From assembly GCF_002099425.1 (NCBI RefSeq), contig NW_018343954.1, forward strand, positions 18,570,501 to 18,634,500: a stretch of 64,000 bases of DNA, in the 5' to 3' direction. Shown piece after piece: positions 56,755 to 64,000 of the stretch. The DNA is from Phascolarctos cinereus. Taxonomy: Eukaryota; Chordata; Mammalia; Diprotodontia; Phascolarctidae. The notes beneath the pieces were generated by a model that was given only the letters and a program-made list of their open reading frames with translations, searched no databases and had not been told where the DNA came from. Both the position numbers and the translations under genes were made by a program. Within the stretch, counting starts at the first letter, position 1; each line of letters starts with the position of its first letter.

Positions 56755-57300
56755 CAATTTCAGCTTCTGTTCTGTTAGGCCATATCTGGAGTTCTATGTT
56801 CATTTATGGGTACCATCCACAAAGGAATGACATTTACAAGTTAAAATATCTTCAGAAGAGGGCTACAAGACTTGAGAGAATAGAAAAAAGGGAACACCAG
56901 AATACCATACCATACAAGTTTCTGAACCTAGGAATGTTTAGATTGGAGAAGAGAAGACAGGCAGACCATGGCAGTTATCTTCAAATTTTAGAAGGTTTCT
57001 TATATTGGAAGAAGACATTTGATTTATTCTGCTCGACACCAGGAGGCAGGATGAAATAATTGGCAAGGATTACAAATAGATAAATTTGAAATGGTTTAAA
57101 AGAAATTTCCTGGCAATTAGAACTGCCCCAAAGTAAAATGTAATACTTTTTGGAAGTAAAGAGCAATTTCTCAGGGATGTCTTTGAAAAGCTAGACATTC
57201 ATTTGTATGTAGCCATCTACTGAAGAAGGAATTATTGATGATGGGTGGGGTTCTAATTAAATAGTCCCTGTTTCTTCTTGCTCTGAGATTCTGCAATTCA
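56755..57300 (+). mobile_element. L3/CR1-clade LINE 3' end (sense)
   Basis: GGAGTTCTATGTTCATTTAT, AATGTTTAGATTGGAGAAGA, GGCAGTTATCTTCAAATTTT, GAAGACATTTGATTTATTCT and a terminal GCTCTGAGATTCTGCAATTC. The 56715-57059 frame still reads VLLGHIWSSMFIYGYHPQ and LKYLQKRATRLERIE. The longest CR1-type stretch here, still broken. Confidence 0.7.
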
Positions 57301-57454
57301 AATTGAAGAACTTTTTTAAAGAACTAACATGGTCTGTGTGGGAAAAAATGACAGTACAATTGGATCCAAAGGGGAAAAAAATATATTTTTAGAGAGATGA
57401 CAATTTCAATGGTATATATTAAGTGGGAAATGTCACTACCTGGTCTATAGAAAC

Positions 57455-57610
57455 AACATGGTACAACTGAAAGAGCCTTAGATATGGAGACAGAATTTTT
57501 GGTTTTAAATCATAGCTCTCATGTTATTACCAATCTGACTTCAAGAAGGTCATTTAACTTCCCTGAGCCTCAGTTTCTTATCCTGCTAGGTTTTGGAATG
57601 AGACTCTGAC
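57455..57610 (+). mobile_element. MIR-like SINE
   Basis: ACATGGTACAACTGAAAGAG, CAAGAAGGTCATTTAACTTC and CTGAGCCTCAGTTTCTTATC. Confidence 0.65.
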
Positions 57611-57764
57611 CTCAACAATGCTGTACTCCTACCATCATAGCAGATCATAGTCCTTTCATGCCTTCATATCTTGTACAATTCTTATCCATGACTTCTAATA
57701 GAGTCCTCTTAGAAGATCTACTTGCATGCCAGAAGCCTTCAGATAGATAGGTAGATATAGATAT

Positions 57765-57767
57765 AGG

Positions 57768-57803
<36 letters not shown>
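57765..57803. repeat. (TA)n microsatellite
   Basis: A TA run at the left edge of the BovB fragment. Confidence 0.95.
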
Positions 57804-57807
<4 letters not shown>

Positions 57808-57814
57808 CACACAT

Positions 57815-58100
57815 ATGCATGCTGTCCAGATTTACCATAGCTTACCTCCCAAGGAGGAAGCATCTTTTAATTTCATGGCTGCAGTCACTGCCTGCAATGA
57901 TCTTTTAGCCCAAGACTATAAAATCTGATGCTGCTTCCATTTCTCCTCCATTTATTTGCCAGAAAGTGAAGAGACCAGTTGCCAAGACTTTAGTATTTTT
58001 GATGTTAAGCTTCAAGCCATCCTTCACACTTTCTTCTTTCACCCTCATCAAGAGGCTTAATTCCTCTTCACTTTCTGCCATCAGAGTGCTCTAGTTTGAG
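57815..58100 (-). pseudogene. BovB (RTE clade) reverse transcriptase fragment
   Basis: Minus-strand translation from about 58090 gives LMAESEEELSLLMRVKEES, KLNIKNTKVLATG, FWQINGGEMEAASDFI, then SDCSHEIKRCFLLGR and MVNLDS. This is the BovB region just after the YADD box. The fragment is about 285 bp, truncated at both ends, with a stop after the FIVLG tract. BovB is an RTE-clade LINE known in marsupials, ruminants and squamates. Confidence 0.85.
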
Positions 58101-58794
58101 GAAAATCTCAGGTTTTTCGTTAATATGAGGAAAATTAACCAATACCTCTGTTGAATAACTTCTGTGAAAACTTGCTTTAAAATTGAAGTGCTGAATTTAT
58201 TGTGCCCCCTTGTAATATAAATTTTCTTGGCTTAATCAGCAGGATTTTTTCTCCTTTCTTGTAGGAATAGGAAAAAAGCAGAGAGCCATAAGATAGATGT
58301 CACACTGGGGAAACAATGATGGAAATTAGTTAAATATGGCTTATATTTTATCTATTTGGGATCTAAGATTCCACCCCCATATATACACCCAGTCTCAGTT
58401 AAAACACAAGTCAAGAAAGAAACAATATGATTATATCATTCTTCTATTTAAAAAATGCAGAAATATTGAGGCCAACCCTAATTTAAAATGTAAGTCCTAT
58501 TTATTATAATTTTCTATACTCTTTCAAATTGAATCTCTACCCCCGATCAGCTATGTGGGACATGCAACAAGTAGAAATACTGTGTACTTGTATAATATCT
58601 TCTACTTTAAACTAGATTTCCAATTGCTTGAGTCAGCATCACATAAGTTGTTTTTTAAATTAGTTTTATGCTATTAAAAGTTCTGCTTCTGACCATGACA
58701 ATAATGAAAAGTAGGAATGTGAGTAATTTAAAGGGGTTATCCCTTTTTAGCCACAGACATTACAATTTTAAAGTATACTGTCTGTTCTTTTTTA
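58101..58794. other. Unassigned intergenic sequence
   Basis: No further BovB or other signature recognised. Confidence 0.45.
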
Positions 58795-58829
58795 TTGCTA
58801 TATATATGTATATATATATATATATATAC

Positions 58830-58872
<43 letters not shown>

Positions 58873-58885
58873 ATATATATATTCT
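58795..58885. repeat. (TA)n(TG)n(TA)n microsatellite
   Basis: A TATA run, then a TG run of about 17 units (58833-58866), then TATA again. The local frame is an artefact. Confidence 0.96.
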
Positions 58886-59489
58886 CTCTTAAATTACTCC
58901 AGTGAATAGACAGACAATGGCAGAGTGAAATGTAGGAAACTTCAAAGAAAGTATGTGGCTTTAAATAGTTCTCAAAACAAAAATTTACCTCCAGTGCTAT
59001 TATTTAGGGCTTATTGAAAGGTACGTAGGATTGGGATATTGTCTTCTGTAATTTACAGGTAAGGAAAGTAAACTCATAAAAGTCAGGCCATGACTTGCAT
59101 GTGGGTTTCCAAAAATTGCTCTAGTTTTTTGTTCACTCCACTGTAATGCCATTATGTCAGCTGCTGGTAAAGCTTGCCCAGATATCCATTCCTTCTAAGC
59201 TCTCATTTTGTGAAATGTTTATTAGAAATAATCCTATGTGCTCTGATAATATCAATTGCACATTATTAATTCTTCCTCCCGGATATGTCCAAAAATAAAA
59301 TTCTGTTATTGTATCTGTGAAAATACATGTATATACCAGAGTGCTGATAGATGTTTTTTCAGCAAGCTATTTAATTATTCTACTTTTTATCCTGATGGAA
59401 AATTGAAAAAAAAGTAAGTCATCACACTGTTTTAACAATTCATTTTATGTTATACATGTATATATTGCTACGTGTATTTATATTTTATA
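58886..59489. other. Unassigned, repeat-poor
   Basis: Nothing clear beyond a faint antisense SINE scrap near 59055. The 59150-59400 part lacks repeats. Confidence 0.4.
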
Positions 59490-59840
59490 TGCTCATAATA
59501 ATAGAATTTGTATGCATTGTGAAATTTGCAAAGTGCTATACAATAGTATCTAATTCAAACCTCACTGCAAGCTTATGTAGTATGTACTATCATCACCATT
59601 TTACAAAGGAGGAAATTGGGGTGGAGTTTGTAATAATAATAGCATTTGTATGCATTGTAAAGCCTCAGTAGACTGCACTATTATTATGACCATTTACAAA
59701 TATGGAAAGTAAAGTGTAGAGTTTAAATAACTCACTGAGGTTCAAACAGCTCGTCAATGTCTGAGATAGGATTTGAATTCGTGGGCTCTTGACTCCCAAG
59801 ACCAGCAAGCACCTGTTGAGCCACCACTCACCATGGTGAG
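59490..59840 (-). mobile_element. MIR/CORE SINE with internal partial duplication (antisense)
   Basis: GCAAAGTGCTATACAATAGT, ATCACCATTTTACAAAGGAG, then a second start (AATAATAGCATTTGTATGCA, near-repeat of the motif at about 59497) followed by CACTGAGGTTCAAACAGCTC, GATTTGAATTCGTGG and GAGCCACCAC. It is either two tandem SINE pieces or one with an internal duplication. Confidence 0.6.
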
Positions 59841-60059
59841 CTCCTGGAAACTCCACATTATGTCACTGAAGTATTTTACGCACCTGTGATAACAATCTCT
59901 GTGAATATAGTTCATTTGGAGGAATATTTGTCATTTCTTATCACCAGCAAGTCTACAAAATTAAGTCATGAGTGGAGCTAAAAGTAACCAAGAAGCAAGC
60001 AATAGATGTTTGGGAGGCATCTGGGGACTGCAGTCAGTTATTTATATATCCTTTGTAAT
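59841..60059. other. Unassigned
   Basis: No recognisable content. Confidence 0.4.
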
Positions 60060-60430
60060 GACATGTCTAATGTGCCACTTTTTTAAGACTTTAGGTCAAG
60101 GAATTTGAACTTCACAAGTTATAGATCTTGCTAGAATATGCTTCCACAGCTTGTTACTACTGCTGTGATCCTGGAGCTATGCAATTAAAACAGAATTAAA
60201 CCAGCTCTGTGGCGTAATGATTCTTCACAACGGACATCTGTGCTAGTTAGCACTGTGCAAAGTAAGGATAATAAGGGAAAAGATTATCAGAACTGGACTT
60301 TTTGGAATGAAATTGCTCTCCATCTTCACTGAAGGAGTTTAAGAAAACAGCACTCCTCTCTCTGTATTCCAGTAGCAACTACTGTCTACCCTAGTTAACT
60401 TTGCAGTTAGCAGTTACTACCCTGCATATG
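60060..60430. other. Repeat-poor block, candidate conserved non-coding DNA
   Basis: Free of recognised repeats, with TAAT-like and E-box-like cores (CAATTAAAACAG, GCGTAATGATTC, GGACATCTGTG). Its status is a guess from composition. Confidence 0.25.
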
Positions 60431-60499
60431 CTAATTATCTTTTATGTGTCCCTTTTATGAGTATCACACCAACTAGATTTTAAGGGTAGGAGCCAAGAG

Positions 60500-60670
60500 G
60501 CATCCTGATGTAGGAGAAAAAATACTGAGACTTTGAATTAGAGAATCTGATTTGGAATCTTGAAGTTATTTCACTTCTCTTAGCCTTGTTTTGTTTTTGT
60601 TGTTTTTCCCAATCTGAAAACATAAAGGGATAGATTAAGTTATCTCGAAGTCCCTTACAACTCTCTATAT
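60500..60670 (+). mobile_element. MIR-like SINE
   Basis: AATTAGAGAATCTGATTTGG, ATTTCACTTCTCTTAGCCTT and GATAGATTAAGTTATCTCGA with CCCTTACAACTC give the order of a decayed plus-strand SINE. Confidence 0.55.
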
Positions 60671-61324
60671 CATATGTCTCAGCTTTCTATACTAACCTGG
60701 CACAATGCCCTGCACAGGGTAAGCATACATTCATTTACTAGTGATGAATACATCTACGATGTGAGGAGATCACATGTGAAGTGGTACCCAGAAGCAACAA
60801 AAATGCTCAAAGGATCACAATTCAGCAATTTATTAATCACCAGCATGCAGTTGTACAGTTCACTAGCTCTAAAGTCCCACAGGGCTTTAAAGGAATGGTG
60901 GCTAGGTATACTGTGGAATGAGTACACTGATTGAAAGCCCAGATCTCCTGTGTGTCTGCCCTTATATCTGATCTTGATGGACAGATTCATAGGGACTAAG
61001 AAGAAGGGGAACTTACAGGCAGTCTCTTATTGAGTGGTACAATCTATACCACCACCACCCCATTGCAACCATAAATGAATTATGATCAGGAAAGTTTTTT
61101 AACCTTGCATACATGGAATAGGTAAAGTTTCCAAATTGATTTTTTGCTAAGATTGTATTCATAACCCTAAGTGTAGATGACAACATGAATCGTTGGGTAC
61201 CTTGGAAATTCTTGGTACATAGGTACCTACCATAGGTACCATAGGTAATCAGTGGTCAAATATGGAGTCACTTAACTCAGCTGGAGCCTAACAATAAACC
61301 AATCCTCACAATACAAAATTGCTT
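60671..61324. other. Unassigned intergenic sequence
   Basis: Frames of 78-86 codons overlap on opposite strands (60674-60990) with no domain. Confidence 0.45.
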
Positions 61325-61570
61325 TGCCATCAATCAACAAGCATTTATTATGTAACTAATAAGTACCAGGCACTGTGCTAGGCCCTGAGAATTTAAAGAG
61401 CAAAAAAAAAATTTTTTTAAAATAGGCCCCTGCCCTCAAGAAGCTTAGGTATAGCAAAGGAGCTTACTTGTACATGGTATAGACAAAATTAATACAAGAC
61501 AATTTCAGGGGCTAGAGAGCTAGGGTCTGGGAGGAACACAAGAGACTTTCATTGAAATAGCAATGAATGG
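61325..61570 (-). mobile_element. L2 3' end (antisense)
   Basis: AATCAACAAGCATTTATTAT, AGTACCAGGCACTGTGCTAG, GGCCCTGAGAATTTAAAGAG, CCCCTGCCCTCAAGAAGCTT. Clear antisense L2 terminus. Confidence 0.75.
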
Positions 61571-62624
61571 CTATGAAATATTTATTATGCAATTAGCAAA
61601 GGAGTCCTATGTGGCCTTGGCTAAGGACTGAGAAATTTAACCTGACATCACCAAGTTGAATAATTGTTTTATATAAATCACAAAGACCTAGCGACATAGT
61701 GTGATTCTTATTATGGCATAATAATATGATGTTTATTCTATGGAATAGGGTAGCCAGATTAATTACATTTTCAAATACTAATATTCTCCCAAGAACTTAG
61801 TACACACTTGAATAAATTTGAAGACAGCATGTTGAACTGAATTGTGCAACGCACTTTAAAATCATCTCTGGCAGTGTCTGAGATTTGTTTGGTGGCAGAC
61901 GGAAAGCGCCTTTAACTTTTTTTCCTCAACCCCTCTGACTAGTGAAGTAGGGTCATGTTATCTCATGGAACTTTTCAGTCATAACTTAGAGAAGTAATCA
62001 ATAATATGAAGTCTATAGTGCTAATGCCATAGTTTTTATAGGAATGATGGATAGAATGGTCTGTTTATAAAGTACTAAGCTGTCCAGTTCAGTTTCTTGA
62101 CAAATAGCATCAAAATGGAAAAAAAAAATCCAGGATGGAAAGAAAATAACCTATCTCCTAGAACCTCACACTTTGGGATAAATAAAAAAGTGGGATCCAT
62201 GTCAGCATTTTGTGTGCATTTTTATTAAAAGCTGAAATGTAATTCAGGAAAAAATTGATGAACATGAAGATGATTGGCACTTTTGAGTCAAATCCTATTT
62301 AAAATGCTTTTTATCTAACATCTTGCTTGAAGCAACAAATTATCTCTCACTTGTGTCTTTGCCTGATGTCCTGCTTTATGCTTGGCCGTTGCATCATAAA
62401 AGATGCTTGTGTTGCCTATAAAATTTAACAGATGTAATTAAGCAGCTATATAAGCTAACATAGCTATATTATGCTATTTCTAGTGAGAAAATTATCTTCA
62501 AATATGTTGTTCTGAAGAACTACTAGCAAGAATTATTAAGGTCCCAACAAAAGAAACTTCAAAGATTTGCTATTAATTTATAACTCTATTCTTCTAAAAT
62601 CTCCAAATGTTCATTTGAACAAGA
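61571..62624. other. Repeat-poor AT-rich block, candidate conserved non-coding DNA
   Basis: About 1 kb without repeat signature. The 62180-62540 part has homeodomain-type and E-box-like cores (ACAGATGTAATTAAGCAGC). No ORF of note. Confidence 0.3.
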
Positions 62625-62765
62625 CTGAATAGCAGGGTGAAGCCAAGTGGCATGACCCAAAAGCTGAGACTTGAATTCAAGGAGCACCTGACTTCAGTTC
62701 TCCCTTCTGACTCTTGCTTATTGTATAACCCATGCACAAATCATTTAATTTCAATTTGACTGATA
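62625..62765 (+). mobile_element. Decayed SINE
   Basis: AAGTGGCATGACCCAAAAGC, GACTTGAATTCAAGGAGCAC and GCACAAATCATTTAATTTCA fit a SINE order. Confidence 0.5.
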
Positions 62766-62879
62766 AACCCTAAGACTTATCAACTCTTAGATCACAGGCT
62801 CTTATGGTTGAGGGAATTCCTACATCTGGAGATTATTATGCATTATGTTATGACATCACAAATGCTTTATAGCCCCTTA

Positions 62880-63010
62880 ATTAGCATGGCAGAGTGAATT
62901 GAGAACTGGGATATCCCTCATTAGATTAGGGTCCAAGTTCTTGTTCTGCCACTTGCTGGTTTTGTAACCTTAGTTAAGGTAAACAAATTTTGTGAACCTC
63001 AGAATCCTCT
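62880..63010 (+). mobile_element. SINE containing the source copy of a 74-bp duplicate
   Basis: GCATGGCAGAGTGAATTGAG with GGGTCCAAGTTCTTGTTCTG and CCACTTGCTGGTTTTGTAAC follow a SINE order through the core. 62887-62960 is repeated at 63776-63849 with three mismatches. Confidence 0.6.
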
Positions 63011-63014
63011 GTTA

Positions 63015-64000
63015 AGTCTCCAATTCTTTCTCAATCTCTCTTGCTGGTTCTTTCATGCATCTCTCCAATTAACCATGTATATCACCCAAGTTCTTTCCTG
63101 GATCCTTTTCTTGTCTCCTATATTTATCACTTCTATTGAAATGATTCCTACACTTATGTATGCAGTCCTCGTCTCTCTCCTATGCTACAATCACATGTCA
63201 ATAATTGTCTCAGACATCTCTTCTTTTATGTCCTATGAGCATCTCAGACTCAGTGTGTTCAGATCAGAACTCATATTTCTCCCCAACCCTATCTTTTTCA
63301 GAATTCTATTAATATTGAGACTTCCACCATCCTCAGAATCATTCAGATTTGCATCCTCAGGATGCACTTTAACCCAATATTTTGACCCACCCTATGTATT
63401 CAAATCCATTGCCAAACCTTGTCATTCCTTGCTTTTTAATATCTCTCATATATGTCCCCATTTTTTCTACTCACATAACCATCACCTTAGTTCAGATCCT
63501 CATCACCTCTTTATTCCTTGTCTCAAATCTGTCCCTACTCCAATCTATCCTCCACTCAGCTGCCAAGGTGATTTTTCTGGGTTATATTTGAACTTGTCAT
63601 ACCTCCACTCAATGAGACAGTGGATCTTATTCCCTCCAGGATCAAAATTAAAATCCTATTTAGCTCTTGAATCTATTCATAATCTGGCTCCTTTCTGACC
63701 TTCCAGTCTTATTACATGTCCCATCTGCCCTTTGTCCCATGTAAACTACAATCAAGTTACACTGGTCTACTAGTGTGGCATAGTGAATTGAGAAATGGAA
63801 TATCCCTCATTAGATTAGGGTCCAAGTTCTTGTTCTGCCACTTGCTGGTCTACTAGCAATTTTTTAAAAATGATGCTCTGTCTCTTCTCTACATGCCTTT
63901 CAACTCTTTGTCTCTAATGCCTGGAATGGTCTGCCCTTTTGCTCTTGCCTCTTGACTTCTATGTTCATTGAAGTTTCCCTTGAACTCTGAGAGTTTTCCC
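63015..64000 (+). mobile_element. L2, running off the right edge
   Basis: L2 order: CAGAACTCATATTTCTCCCC, CAATCTATCCTCCACTCAGC, TGCCAAGGTGATTTTTCTGG, CTCCAGGATCAAAATTAAAA, TCTGGCTCCTTTCTGACCTT, CCAGTCTTATTACATGTCC, TAATGCCTGGAATGGTCTGC. The 207-codon frame at 63075-63698 covers this in the wrong phase for much of its length and is not a gene. A 74-bp SINE-derived segment interrupts it at 63774-63849. Confidence 0.75.
63774..63849 (+). repeat. 74-bp duplicate of SINE sequence inserted in L2
   Basis: 63776-63849 matches 62887-62960 at 71 of 74 positions. A perfect 12-bp direct repeat CTGGTCTACTAG lies at 63762-63773 and 63845-63856, so the insert is bracketed like a target-site duplication. 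It has neither the SINE head nor an A-tail. Confidence 0.85.

Noticed and set aside
63075-63698. A 207-codon open frame near the right edge
   Set aside because: It overlaps L2 landmarks and much of it is out of phase with the L2 protein. It has no start context, domain or neighbours that support a gene.

Overview
This window looks like intergenic (gene-desert) DNA of a marsupial. The evidence is the repeat content: a tRNA-headed SINE of the metatherian type, CORE/MIR-type SINEs with marsupial heads, SINEs ending in an RTE-like tail, L1-lineage LINEs with half-L1-like relatives that carry ORF1, an RTE-clade LINE, a BovB fragment, and many old L2 and L3/CR1 pieces. The poly(A) SINE at about 8.86 kb resembles SINEs of Australian marsupials more than opossum ones; that is memory-based inference and the species cannot be fixed. 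I found no convincing host protein-coding exon, structural RNA gene, CRISPR array or bacterial feature. Every recognised long open frame lies in a LINE.

Layout. 0-10.2 kb: an ORF1-bearing L1-lineage element on the minus strand with an uninterrupted 296-codon ORF1, an abutting plus-strand L1 3' end, an L3/CR1 relic, then three more minus-strand L1-lineage pieces. 10.2-30 kb: mostly old material. It holds a palindromic hAT MITE, SINEs, L2 pieces (one split by two RTE-tailed SINEs), L3/CR1 relics, one well-supported solo LTR fossil and one weaker candidate, microsatellites, and long stretches with no recognisable repeat. 30-42 kb: the most structured part. It has an L2 split by a second copy of the palindromic hAT element, a block of three half-L1-like pieces in one orientation flanked by a 12-bp direct repeat, and an RTE LINE whose 5' part is inverted and whose 3' part is interrupted by another half-L1-like element. 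42-51 kb: a cluster of CORE/MIR SINEs, L2 and L1 fragments, and a repeat-poor AT-rich stretch at 49.3-50.1 kb. 51-55 kb: the most complete L1 ORF2, broken by frameshifts but with endonuclease and reverse transcriptase motifs legible. 55-64 kb: L2, L3/CR1, a BovB reverse transcriptase fragment, SINEs, two further repeat-poor blocks, and an L2 running off the right edge with a 74-bp duplicate inside it.

How the parts relate. L1 lineages would supply the machinery for half-L1-like elements and poly(A) SINEs, and an RTE for the RTE-tailed SINEs, so autonomous and parasitic partners sit side by side. The most notable observations are the intact ORF1, an 18-residue in-frame repeat in another ORF1 coiled coil, the three-part insertion with one pair of flanking repeats, the RTE inversion, and the RTE/half-L1 junction that has a probable target deletion and a 24-bp inverted snippet. 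None is a new protein system. They are structural oddities of retrotransposition.
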